Under the pieces are notes generated by a model. The model was not told the origin of the DNA and made no database searches. It worked only from the letters and a program-made list of their open reading frames with translations. A DNA stretch of 64,000 nucleotides from Paenibacillus sp. JZ16 (GTDB lineage: Bacteria > Bacillota > Bacilli > Paenibacillales > Paenibacillaceae): the NCBI RefSeq assembly GCF_015326965.1, contig NZ_CP017659.1, forward strand, positions 2,852,001 to 2,916,000. Direction: 5' to 3'. The stretch's first letter is position 1. The number at the start of each line of letters is the position of its first letter. Positions 35,193-43,261 of the stretch are shown one piece after another. The translations under genes were made by a program, and so were the position numbers.

Positions 35193-36533
35193 TCACCCCT
35201 TCGCAATCAGATCGTATCGGTTCCCCGGGCGGCTTAGTCCCAAGTGCTCCCGGAAGGTGCTGCCTTCATATTCGTTGCGGAATAAGCCACGACGCTGAAG
35301 CTCAGGAACCACCAGCTCCAGGAACAGATCCAGTCCACCCGGCATATAAGGCGGGCACACATTGAATCCATCGGCCGCTTCATCCCGGAACCATTCCTCG
35401 ATGATATCCGCCACCTGGTGTGCACTGCCGACAACTAGCAAATGCCCGCGGACCGTGACGGTAAAGAGATAGAACAGATCCCTGATCGTAATATCCGCGC
35501 GCCCGTTGGCCGCTCTGGCCAAGTCGGCCCAGTGCAAGGCCGTTTCCGAAGCCGATACATCCGGCAGAGGATCGTCCAGTGAGAATCCTCTTAGATCGAT
35601 CCCGATCTTATCCGACAGCGGACCCAGATCGTAATCGGTCACAACCAGTTCATTCAGCTCCGCATATTTGGCCCGTGCTTCTTCCTCCGTCCGGCCCACG
35701 ATCGGAACCAGCCCCGGCAGGACTTTCAAATCCGAAGCTGCCCTTCCATACTCCGGCAGTCGGCCTTTCACATCCTTGTAAAATTTGACGGCTACTTCCT
35801 TTACATTCGTTCCCGTGAAGACCATGTCGGAATACTTGGCCGCCAGCATTTGGCTGCGCAGGGAGGTTCCAGCCGTGATCAACGGAAGCTGCCCCTGTAT
35901 CGGGCGCAGAATGTTCAGCGGACCCGCAACGGAGAAGTGCTCGCCGACATGATCCAGAGCATGCACCTTGCTCCCGTCGGCGAACACGCCGCTTGCTTTA
36001 TCCCGCGGTAGGGAGTCGTCCTCCCAGGTGTCCCACAGCCCGCTGACGATTTCGATGAATTCCTCGGCGTAGTCGTACCGCTTGGCGTTATCCCAATGCT
36101 TCTCCCGGCTGAAATTCAGCGCTGCCCGCGGATCGGAGCCCGTCACGACATTCCATGAGGCACGGCCCTGGCTAAGATGATCCAGCGATGCCGTGAAGCG
36201 TGCGATGTTGTAAGGCTCGGCATAGGTGGTGTTCACCGTGCCGATCAAACCGATTTTTTCCGTTGCCGCCGCCAGATAGGACAGCATCGTAAACGGCTCC
36301 AGCCGCGTCATTTGCGAAGGGAATAAATGCTGCATGTCCGCGCTCGTGGCCAATCGGTCCCCCAGGAAGAAGAAATCGAACTTGGCCTTTTCAAGCTTCC
36401 GGGCGACTTCCTTCAGGAACTGGGGATCGTAAGCCCCGTCCGTTTTGCCTTCAGGCAGTCTCCAGCCCGCGGGATGATAGCCTGTCCCGAATAAAAACAA
36501 TCCAAGATGCAATTGACGACGTTTTGAACTCAT
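35193..36533 (-). CDS. Flavin-dependent monooxygenase, NtaA/SnaA/DszA family (first copy)
   Basis: A 446-residue luciferase-like FMNH2-dependent monooxygenase. Diagnostic blocks are LGLFLFGTGYHPAGWRLPE at the N-terminus, FDFFFLGDRLATS, RLEPFTMLSYLAAATEKIGL, DHLSQGRASWNVVTGSDP near 130, AKRYDYAEEFIEIVSGLWDTW and GPLNILRPIQGQ near 205. Relatives oxidise nitrilotriacetate, sulfones and S-alkyl cysteine derivatives (YtnJ). With the adjacent transporter it probably desulfurises an imported organosulfur compound; FMNH2 must come from a reductase encoded elsewhere. The ATG at 36533 follows GGAAGGTG by eight bases. Confidence 0.9.
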   Translation of the reverse strand: MSSKRRQLHLGLFLFGTGYHPAGWRLPEGKTDGAYDPQFLKEVARKLEKAKFDFFFLGDRLATSADMQHLFPSQMTRLEPFTMLSYLAAATEKIGLIGTVNTTYAEPYNIARFTASLDHLSQGRASWNVVTGSDPRAALNFSREKHWDNAKRYDYAEEFIEIVSGLWDTWEDDSLPRDKASGVFADGSKVHALDHVGEHFSVAGPLNILRPIQGQLPLITAGTSLRSQMLAAKYSDMVFTGTNVKEVAVKFYKDVKGRLPEYGRAASDLKVLPGLVPIVGRTEEEARAKYAELNELVVTDYDLGPLSDKIGIDLRGFSLDDPLPDVSASETALHWADLARAANGRADITIRDLFYLFTVTVRGHLLVVGSAHQVADIIEEWFRDEAADGFNVCPPYMPGGLDLFLELVVPELQRRGLFRNEYEGSTFREHLGLSRPGNRYDLIAKG

Positions 36534-36610
36534 CGTTGTGTCACCTTCCTGATCCATATTGGTTACGATTGATCATTATCGTGCCGTATAGGTATTTCGC
36601 TATATCTGCT

Positions 36611-37590
36611 TTATCCACGGATTTCCTCCGATAAACGATCAATTTCCTTCAGTTCTTCTTCTGTCAGCCGCTCATCCGAGTATTTCAAGGTATCTGCAAT
36701 GTGCTCCGCCCTGGATGCTCCGACAATGGCTGATGTGATGCCCGGGCGGCTAAGCACCCAGTTCAGGGCGAACTGCGGAAGCGTCCATCCCCGGTACTCA
36801 GCCAGCGGCCGGATCGCTTCTACAATAGAGAGCGCATGCCTCTGGTTCAGCAGCAATTGCAGTCTCTGTTCGCCTGCAGCCAGACGCGAGTCCGATGGGG
36901 GAGCTTCCCCCGCCCGGTACTTCCCTGACAATATGCCCCGGCCCAGAGGGCTGTACACGATAACCCCAACATGCTCGGACTGGGCAAAGGGAATTAATTC
37001 ACGTTCGATATCCCTTGTAATGAGACTGTATTCCGGCTGTACGCTTTCGAACTGCGAAGACCGTGGAGCGCACTGATGCCATGAGCTTTGGCCAGCTGCC
37101 AGGCCGCGTAGTTCGAGCAGCCGATATAGCGGACTTTGCCTTGTCGCACAAGATCCGTCAGCGCCTCCAGCGTCTCTTCCAGCGGAGTAAACTCATCAAA
37201 CCGGTGCACTTGATAAAAATCGATATAATCCGTTTGGAGCCGAACAAGGCTGTTCTCCAGCGCGCGATAAATATGATAACGGCTTTGGCCTTGGTCATTA
37301 ATGCCGGGCCCGATCCGGTTATGCAGCTTCGTAGCCAGGAGAATGCCTTGTCTTCGCTCCTTCAGCAGCCTGCCCAAAATTTCTTCTGACTCCCCAAGCT
37401 GATTTACGTTCCCGTTATCCATACCCGTGCCGTATACGTCAGCCGTGTCAATCAGATTGATTCCAGAAGCAAGCGCCACATCCAATACGGCGGCCGAAGC
37501 CCTCTCATCGATCCAACGCCCGAAAGCCATGGTCCCGAGACTCACCTCCGACACTTGAACTCCCGTTCTGCCCAGTGGTCTATACTTCAT
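36611..37590 (-). pseudogene. Aldo/keto reductase gene interrupted by a frameshift
   Basis: The N-terminal 180 or so residues (MKYRPLGRTGVQVSEVSLGT, then DTADVYG, ATKLHNRIG, YIDFYQVHRFDEFTP, VRYIGCSNYAAWQLAKAHG) are read in one frame up to about 37056. From about 37050 the family sequence continues in the next frame (FESVQPEYSLITRDIERELI, then VIVYSPLGRGILSGKY and PGITSAIVGASRAEHI). One missing base in the CGCAG-TTCGAA stretch (expected CGC AGG TTC GAA) explains both halves. The joined product would be 326 residues, normal for the family. AGGAGG lies nine bases before the ATG at 37590. It is either a real recent pseudogene or a one-base sequence error. Confidence 0.85.
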
Positions 37591-37720
37591 ACATTGGAGC
37601 CTCCTCATAAGATTCATATAAGAAAACCTCTATCGAGGCTTTTTCAAAGGATGAGCGAGCCGATTCAAGGGTAGGTTTTCTTGCGATATCAGCAAGACCC
37701 TGCCTTGAAGTCTGATATCT

Positions 37721-37780
37721 AAAAAACAGCCGAAGACACACCTCGGATCACTAGTTGATCCAAGGATGCATCTCCGGCTG
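37721..37780 (-). terminator. Long imperfect terminator hairpin upstream of the aldo/keto reductase
   Basis: On the minus strand CAGCCGGAGA pairs with TCTTCGGCTG, and CCTTGGATC with GATCCGAGG, around a seven-base loop; TTTTTT follows. It ends the upstream monooxygenase transcript or the short RNA that starts at about 37822. Confidence 0.78.
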
Positions 37781-37822
37781 TCCGGTAGAATACGCATAAA
37801 TTCTATTATTTCCGATATGTTA
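37721..37822 (-). ncRNA. Candidate short RNA or attenuator leader in the organosulfur locus
   Basis: A near-consensus promoter directly after the stop codon of the monooxygenase gene at 37858 would start transcription near 37822, and a long hairpin followed by six T residues ends it at 37721, giving an RNA of about 100 bases. Read-through would form the leader of the aldo/keto reductase and downstream sulfur genes. An ATG at 37797 opens a frame with Cys codons at positions 10, 20 and 24, spanning the hairpin (RRCILG, PRCVFGCF). It lacks a good ribosome site. After the hairpin, GATATCAG/CTGATATC and TCTTGC/GCAAGA stems overlap and cannot both form. Confidence 0.5.
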
Positions 37823-37828
37823 AGTAGG

Positions 37829-37857
37829 ATTATAGCACCGTCTAATTTTGTCGTCAA
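37829..37857 (-). promoter_or_regulatory. Near-consensus sigma-A promoter inside the organosulfur locus
   Basis: On the minus strand TTGACG and TATAAT are exactly 17 bases apart. The -35 box begins at the base after the TAA stop of the monooxygenase gene at 37858. Confidence 0.75.
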
Positions 37858-39180
37858 TTATTTTTCATGTTGGGTTTCCGGCCGGTTGAGACCAAGATGG
37901 TCCCGTAACGTTCTGCCTGTATAGTCCTCGCGAAACAGTCCGCGCTGCTGGAGCAGCGGCACTACGCCCTCCACAAACTGTTCGAGACCACTCGGAAGCA
38001 AAGGGGCCATAATGTTGAATCCGTCGCAAGCCCCGCTTCGAAACCAATCCTCGATCCGATCGGCAATCTGCAGCGGGGTTCCGATCATCGTCATATGACC
38101 TCTGGCGACCGCGTAATGCCTGCCAAGCTCCAGAATGCTCATGCCCGATTTCGCGGCCATATCCATAATCATGATCGCCCGGCTGCTGTTCCCTTCCCTC
38201 GGCAGATCAGGCAGCGGACCGTCTACCGGATATTCGGTCAAGTCGGCATTCAGCAATTGAGACAAATATTTCACCCCTGCTTCCGGCAAGATGAGCTCGC
38301 TGAATGCCCGGTGATACGCCAAAGCTTCGGCTTCGCTCTCTCCGAGGAAGATCAGCAATCCCGGGAGAACCTTCACCTCTCCCCCTTCCCGTCCATACTC
38401 CTTAAGCAAGTCCTTAAACTCGCGGTAATACCTTATCGCATCTTCTTTACTCTCACAGGCCGTGAACACAACATCGGCTGTTTGGGCGGCCAGCCTCCTT
38501 CCCGCTGCCGAGGTTCCCGCTTCAATGATAACGGGCCTGCCTTGCGGAGATCTGGGCATGTTCAACGGACCTTCCACCCTGAAAAATGCTCCTTCATGAT
38601 GAACCCGATGAATCCGTGTGGTATCCGCAAAAACAGCTCTCTGCCGATCCAACACAAGGGCATCGTCCTCCCAGCTGTCCCAACATTCCATCACAGCCCG
38701 CAGAAACTCCTCCGCCCGTTCATACCGCTTTCCATGCTCCATTAATTCCACCGAGCCGAAATTGCGCGCCTCGGCATCCTTCGTGGAAGTCACCACATTC
38801 CATGCAGCTCTGCCGCCACTGATATGATCCAGCGTGGACAGACGCCTTGCCAATGCGTAGGGCTCGTTGAATGTGGTAGATGCCGTGCCGGCTAATCCAA
38901 CATACGCCGTGACGCCGGCCAGACTGCTGAGCATGGTCAGCGCTTCAGGCTGAAGAAAGCTGACATTCGTCCGCAAATCCTCGATCAAAGGAATCGAGTT
39001 ATTGTCCGCAAGGAATACCATATCGAATTTCCCGCGTTCGGCTGCTTGAGCGCAGCGCTTATAGAAATCGTAAACCACGGCTCCGACCCCCGCCGAACCG
39101 GGATGCCGCCAAGCGGCAATATGATGACCGTAATTCATTAGAAAAGCACCCAGACTTAATTGGCGTCGCTCCGTACCCAT
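37858..39180 (-). CDS. Flavin-dependent monooxygenase, NtaA/SnaA/DszA family (second copy)
   Basis: A 440-residue member of the same family as the gene at 35193, clearly diverged from it. Shared blocks are LGAFLMNYGHHIAAWRHPG, FDMVFLADNNS, FLQPEALTMLSSLAGVT, DHISGGRAAWNVVTSTKD near 125, GKRYERAEEFLRAVMECWDSW and GPLNMPRSPQGRPVI near 205. The two enzymes differ in the substrate-side segments, so they may act on different organosulfur compounds or on successive oxidation steps. The ATG at 39180 follows AAGGGGAG by about eight bases. The gene precedes the internal promoter and hairpin. Confidence 0.9.
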   Translation of the reverse strand: MGTERRQLSLGAFLMNYGHHIAAWRHPGSAGVGAVVYDFYKRCAQAAERGKFDMVFLADNNSIPLIEDLRTNVSFLQPEALTMLSSLAGVTAYVGLAGTASTTFNEPYALARRLSTLDHISGGRAAWNVVTSTKDAEARNFGSVELMEHGKRYERAEEFLRAVMECWDSWEDDALVLDRQRAVFADTTRIHRVHHEGAFFRVEGPLNMPRSPQGRPVIIEAGTSAAGRRLAAQTADVVFTACESKEDAIRYYREFKDLLKEYGREGGEVKVLPGLLIFLGESEAEALAYHRAFSELILPEAGVKYLSQLLNADLTEYPVDGPLPDLPREGNSSRAIMIMDMAAKSGMSILELGRHYAVARGHMTMIGTPLQIADRIEDWFRSGACDGFNIMAPLLPSGLEQFVEGVVPLLQQRGLFREDYTGRTLRDHLGLNRPETQHEK

Positions 39181-39222
39181 CTCTATACTCCCCTTCGCTT
39201 TATCACTTCTAAAGCTTTACCT

Positions 39223-39795
39223 CTACAGAAACTTACGCTCAACCAGGTTCTCTACGTAATCACCGACAAACTTCCTATCATCAAGACGGGATTGAACTTC
39301 CTTCTCCCATATCCCGGCATCCCGTAATGAAGCAAGTGTGACCTGATTGCCAAACCACGACTCCACCTCATCCCGCCGGATGGTGAAGATTTGGTCTTCA
39401 AAGGCGAAAATCAGTTTTTCCAAATTATCAATCATGGCAAAATTAGCAGTGGAGTTATAAACTAGCAGCTGCTTCAGCTTTTCCTCTTGCAGATCGCCGG
39501 CCCTGGCCTGGAATCGGATCTCGGCCGTCAATTCCTCCGGATACAGCTGAAATGTACGTTCGATGTCACGCATGGGAAGCGAAGCATTCAAATTGATCAG
39601 GTTCCCGGCATTCCCCATATACGGGCTCGCAAAGCTTAACGAATTCCGGATATCATGCGTCAACGGATCATTCTGCTCCGCTTCATATTGAACGGCCTGT
39701 TCGTCTGCTTTGGGCTTGATGAATCCCTCCAGTGCAGCCATACCCACTACGCCGATAAGCAGCAGTATAACGATCAGCCAATTTTTTTTGCTCAT
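39223..39795 (-). CDS. DUF4825-type membrane-anchored protein
   Basis: A 190-residue protein with one N-terminal membrane segment (NWLIVILLLIGVVGMAAL), the remainder outside. The stretch DPLTHDIRNSLSFASPYMGN, followed by AGNLINLNASLPM, resembles the DUF4825 domain found in surface proteins of Bacillota (SPYMGNAGNLINL pattern). Function is unknown. Its ATG overlaps the stop of the preceding membrane-protein gene by four bases, so it is the third member of the PadR operon. Confidence 0.7.
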   Translation of the reverse strand: MSKKNWLIVILLLIGVVGMAALEGFIKPKADEQAVQYEAEQNDPLTHDIRNSLSFASPYMGNAGNLINLNASLPMRDIERTFQLYPEELTAEIRFQARAGDLQEEKLKQLLVYNSTANFAMIDNLEKLIFAFEDQIFTIRRDEVESWFGNQVTLASLRDAGIWEKEVQSRLDDRKFVGDYVENLVERKFL

Positions 39796-40471
39796 GGTTC
39801 ATTCACCTCAAGTTGAAGAGTTAATTTACTAGCTTTTTGGACAAGCAGCGGAATGATGACCGACGTCATCGGGATGGCATATCGCATGACGGTCACGTAG
39901 AACGAATAGGGCCCATCGATCCGCAATTCTCGCCCAAACCACAGATCGCTGCCGTATTGAATCAGGAAGGTGTACATGGATACAACTACGATAAATATCG
40001 ACCACAGCCACCATGCCCCTTTGCTCCATTTGGCCAATTTGCCTGCGTTGATCACAGCTGTCTGCTTCTCATACCGTTTCAGATGCCGTGACATGGAAAG
40101 ATACACCGCACCGGATAAGACAACGAGACATAGCAGAAGGGTGTTCACCCCTATACCGCTTGGCAAAAATCGGGCCGGTATGGTCACGATCCACGCCAGC
40201 AAGGAATAAATAAGCGCGCTCTGAACCAATTCATAGCGGAAACGGTAGCTGTAAACTTTTTGATTATCGTCAATGAGGGCTTCGATATCTTCAATGTTAT
40301 CGATGGCCAGACTAATGGCCGATTGATATTCCATCCCATTCTCCATATAATCCGTAACCCGAGCCTCCAAATTGCTGAGAACCTCATTCTTTAGCTCTAC
40401 CACTTCCTTGGTTTTGCGTTATTCGCAAATAGACGGTCCACAAAAATCTCTAAGTCATGCCTGTTGGTCAT
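39792..40471 (-). pseudogene. Permease-prefix-domain membrane protein gene with a one-base frameshift
   Basis: Most of the gene reads as a 203-residue product from a GTG at 40403 (VELKNEVLSNLEARVTDYM, then several membrane segments). The natural beginning lies upstream in another frame: an ATG at 40471, overlapping the end of the PadR gene, encodes MTNRHDLEIFVDRLFANNAK, the usual opening of permease-prefix domain 1. One A missing from a four-A run at 40412-40415 shifts the frame; restoring it gives a continuous 226-residue protein. PadR-coupled proteins of this class have unknown roles. Either a short form from 40403 is still made, or the gene is broken, or the base is a sequence error. Confidence 0.75.
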
Positions 40472-40823
40472 TGTCTGTCAGCTCCTTTCCGTTTCCGATC
40501 AAAATATCAATAATCTCGCGCGCAGCCTTCCATTCCTCCTGATTGTGCCGCAAGCGTCCCTGTCCCTCCTGGCTGAGGGTGTAATATTTGCGCCTTCCGC
40601 CCTGGGTTTCTTCACCCCAGTAGGAACGGATGAATCCCTGCTTCTCCAACCTTCTCAGACTGGAATACAGTGTAGGCTCCTTCAGCTCAAATCGATTCCC
40701 GCTTCGCAGCGAGATTTCTTTAATGATCTGATAGCCGTAATTATCTCCGTCCGATAACACGCGCAAAATAAAGGTATCAATATTTCCACGTATCAAATCG
40801 CTGTTATGTATGGATTCAATCAA
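40455..40823 (-). CDS. PadR-family transcriptional regulator
   Basis: A 122-residue regulator with the PadR winged helix: GNIDTFILRVLSDGDNYGYQII at the start, then ELKEPTLYSSLRRLEKQGFI (recognition helix) and SYWGEETQGGRRKYYTLSQEG (wing), with a short dimerisation helix at the end. It probably represses its own operon, which includes the two downstream membrane-protein genes, through the inverted repeat over the -10 box at 40857-40873. GGAGGTCC-like AGGAGGTC precedes the ATG at 40823. Confidence 0.92.
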   Translation of the reverse strand: MIESIHNSDLIRGNIDTFILRVLSDGDNYGYQIIKEISLRSGNRFELKEPTLYSSLRRLEKQGFIRSYWGEETQGGRRKYYTLSQEGQGRLRHNQEEWKAAREIIDILIGNGKELTDNDQQA

Positions 40824-40856
40824 ATACCCGGACCTCCTTAACGAAACGAATGGGTA

Positions 40857-40886
40857 TAATATAACGCATATTACTATTCATGTCAA
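40857..40886 (-). promoter_or_regulatory. padR operon promoter with overlapping operator
   Basis: On the minus strand TTGACA and TATATT are 17 bases apart. A perfect inverted repeat TAATAT-AACGC-ATATTA (40857-40873) covers the -10 box, as expected for PadR autorepression. Confidence 0.68.
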
Positions 40887-41050
40887 AGTAATACTTCACG
40901 CATTTATTTCTTCTTTCATCGATTGACGGTTTACAACCGCTACTATATAATTCTTGAAAGTTCTTTCTATTATAAATGGAAACCCTACGATACAAAATGC
41001 GGTTCCAATCCCTTCATTATTGTATTTAGTACGTGCAGGAGGAGACGGTT

Positions 41051-41578
41051 TTGCTTCATAAATACATTCGACGACTGAAATACTATATTCTCCGGACTCT
41101 CCGCATGCAAAATAGCGATCATCGAATTGCGCTCGGTTTTGCCGTCGGCTTCTTCCCTTGCTGGTATCCAACCTTCGGCATTGATCTGCTGCTGGCTCCG
41201 CTGCTCGCTCGCATGGTTCGGGCTAACATCCCTTCCGCCTTCCTTGCAGCTTCGGCAGGCTCCGTCTTGTGGCCGATCCTGTTCTATTTAAACTATAGAA
41301 TCGGGGTATTTGTGCATCTGTTCACCACATTTCCCAAAACCTTTGAAATCGAAGATGCTCTCTCGGTACCTGTCCCGGAGACGGATTATAGGATTGAGAC
41401 GAACCATTTTGGCAGATTAGGCGATATGGGCGTCAATTTTCTTGTCGGTGGTCTCATCAACAGTGTCCTGTCTACATTGATACTCTATATTTTGCTGCGC
41501 TTCGTTTTAACGTTCTACCGAAAACCATTGCTACAACGAATAAAGAAATCCATCAAAAGAGGAAAAACCAAGAAGTAG
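41051..41578 (+). CDS. DUF2062 domain membrane protein
   Basis: A 175-residue protein with the DUF2062 pattern: a basic N-terminus (HKYIRRLKYYILRTLRMQ), then IALGFAVGFFPCWYPTFGID with the membrane segment, LLAPLLARMVRANIPSAFL and a second membrane region near the C-terminus (VNFLVGGLINSVLSTLILY). The family is of unknown function and is found near glycosyltransferases or envelope genes. TTG at 41051 is preferred because GGAGGAG lies six bases upstream; a GTG at 41033 would put the ribosome site inside the gene. Confidence 0.8.
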   Translation: MLHKYIRRLKYYILRTLRMQNSDHRIALGFAVGFFPCWYPTFGIDLLLAPLLARMVRANIPSAFLAASAGSVLWPILFYLNYRIGVFVHLFTTFPKTFEIEDALSVPVPETDYRIETNHFGRLGDMGVNFLVGGLINSVLSTLILYILLRFVLTFYRKPLLQRIKKSIKRGKTKK

Positions 41579-41613
41579 CGGTTTAAATCGCAATTAACGG
41601 TACACCTTATAAT

Positions 41614-41664
41614 CGCCCGTTTCGTAACAGCTTCATGCCGTTATGAATCAGGCGTATTTTTTTT
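41614..41664 (+). terminator. Probable terminator of the DUF2062 gene
   Basis: CGCC pairs with GGCG and TAAC with GTTA in an imperfect hairpin followed by eight T residues. Confidence 0.5.
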
Positions 41665-41727
41665 CTGCATATCGAATGATCCCTAGCTCAGTCCCCCTCT
41701 CGACAAGTTAACTTCTCTGGTCATTTT

Positions 41728-41756
41728 GAATAACTTGCCAAGAGTACGGCATTCTA
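41728..41756 (+). promoter_or_regulatory. Sigma-G promoter of the ger operon
   Basis: GAATA, a 17-base spacer and CATTCTA match the forespore sigma-G consensus (GHATR, N17-18, CATWHTA) at every position. Transcription would start near 41763, downstream of the first in-frame ATG at 41726, which rules that start out. Confidence 0.85.
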
Positions 41757-41794
41757 TAAAAAAAGACACATATGAGCGTGAGGGGGGATCGGTT

Positions 41795-43261
41795 TTGAAG
41801 GAACAAACTCATCATGAACTGGTTGAGAATATAAAACAAAATCTTGAGAACTGTGAAGATGTCGTCTACCAATCATTTCGGGCCCATGGCAAATCCTGCA
41901 CCCTGATTTATATCCAATCTATTATTGATACCAGCTCTTTGCATGAGCGTATCATTACCCCGCTCCTCAAAGAGGCCTCTGCCTTACAATTTAATTTAGA
42001 TGACTTTATTAATGAGCTGGATCGTGGCGATTTACTCTCGATTCCATTCAACCGCTCATCATCAGCTCACGATATTGCGAACCTGATTGTAGAGGGCTAT
42101 GTCGTTCTGTATATTGATTCATTGGTTAACGTCTATACCTTTGATCTAACGAAGTATGAAAAGAGAGCCGTCTCGGAATCCCAAAATGAGCTTGTGGTAA
42201 ATGGCCCCCAGGAGGCTTTTATCGAGGACATCTTCACCAACCTGTCCTTGCTGCGTCACAAAATCAAACATCCCGCATTAAAGACGCGCCGTTACCAAAT
42301 CGGGCGTTATTCGAAGACCCTTATATACATGGTATATATTGACGGACTGGCCGATAAGGATGTGGTGGCTAAGATCGAAAAAAATATCAAGGCCATATCT
42401 ATCGACGGGGCCTTTGGCATCAGTACCTTATCTGAACAAATGAAAGAAGGCGTGAAATCGCCGTTTCCTCAGTTTCAATACACAGAGCGACCCGACTCTG
42501 TTGCAGCTTCACTGCTTGAGGGGAGAGTCGGGATGATGATGGACGGTACACCGTCTGCTCTTATCGTGCCGGTTACGCTCTTGTCTCTGCTGCAATCTTC
42601 CGAGGATTATTATCACAGCTTTTTTTCCTCCAGCTGGATCCGTCTTATTCGCTTTATGTTCGCTGTCATTTCGCTGCTGATGCCATCCATGTATGTTGCC
42701 ATTACCACGTTCCAGCCTTCTATCATTCCGACGGATCTGCTGCTCACGATTACATCAACTCGTGAGAACATCCCTTTCTCGGCATTAACGGAAGCCCTCA
42801 TTATGGAACTAACCTTTGAAGCGCTCAGGGAAGCCGGAACCCGAATTCCAAAACCGGTCGGTCAGACTATATCGATTATCGGCGCCATTGTCATCGGACA
42901 AGCCGCGGTGGAAGCAGGGATCGTGTCTAACCCGATGGTAATCGTGGTATCCATAACAGGGATTGCTTCGTACATCATTCCGCATTTTGAGCTTGGGCTG
43001 ACATTTCGACTCCTACGCTTCCCCCTGCTTCTCTTGGGAGGAACACTCGGTCTAATCGGTTTGTTTGCAGGAACTTTTGTAGTGCTTGGACATTTGGCTT
43101 CGCTTAAATCCTTCGGGACTCCGTATCTGGAACCGGTAGCTCCGCTGGTATTCTCCGAGTGGAGGGATACGTTTCTCCGTGCTCCCTCTCCCCTGCTGAA
43201 TAAACGTCCAACTTCCTATGCTGCTCAGACCTCGAATAATAGGAGGCAGAAACCAAAATGA
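41795..43261 (+). CDS. gerKA: Spore germinant receptor subunit A (GerA/GerKA family)
   Basis: A 488-residue A subunit of a nutrient germinant receptor in the inner spore membrane. The N-terminal soluble half carries CEDVVYQSFRAHGKSCTLIYI, IIDTSSLHERI and the signature PFPQFQYTERPDSVAASLLEGR near 235; the membrane half begins WIRLIRFMFAVISLLMPSMYV and includes GAIVIGQAAVEAGIVSNPMV. TTG at 41795 is chosen because GAGGGGGGA lies about seven bases upstream and the sigma-G start site lies beyond other candidates. First gene of the ger operon; its end overlaps the next gene by four bases. Confidence 0.93.
   Translation: MKEQTHHELVENIKQNLENCEDVVYQSFRAHGKSCTLIYIQSIIDTSSLHERIITPLLKEASALQFNLDDFINELDRGDLLSIPFNRSSSAHDIANLIVEGYVVLYIDSLVNVYTFDLTKYEKRAVSESQNELVVNGPQEAFIEDIFTNLSLLRHKIKHPALKTRRYQIGRYSKTLIYMVYIDGLADKDVVAKIEKNIKAISIDGAFGISTLSEQMKEGVKSPFPQFQYTERPDSVAASLLEGRVGMMMDGTPSALIVPVTLLSLLQSSEDYYHSFFSSSWIRLIRFMFAVISLLMPSMYVAITTFQPSIIPTDLLLTITSTRENIPFSALTEALIMELTFEALREAGTRIPKPVGQTISIIGAIVIGQAAVEAGIVSNPMVIVVSITGIASYIIPHFELGLTFRLLRFPLLLLGGTLGLIGLFAGTFVVLGHLASLKSFGTPYLEPVAPLVFSEWRDTFLRAPSPLLNKRPTSYAAQTSNNRRQKPK

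Noticed and set aside
37590..37822. S-box or T-box riboswitch upstream of the sulfur genes
   Set aside because: Neither the S-box core nor the T-box AGGGTGGNACCGCG sequence is present in the leader.
37630..37857. 75-codon minus-strand frame between the two sulfur operon parts
   Set aside because: It begins within the promoter and runs through a terminator hairpin without a ribosome site. Only its internal part from 37797 was kept, as a speculative leader peptide.
41033..41050. GTG start for the DUF2062 gene
   Set aside because: It would place the clear GGAGGAG ribosome site inside the coding region; the TTG at 41051 has correct spacing.
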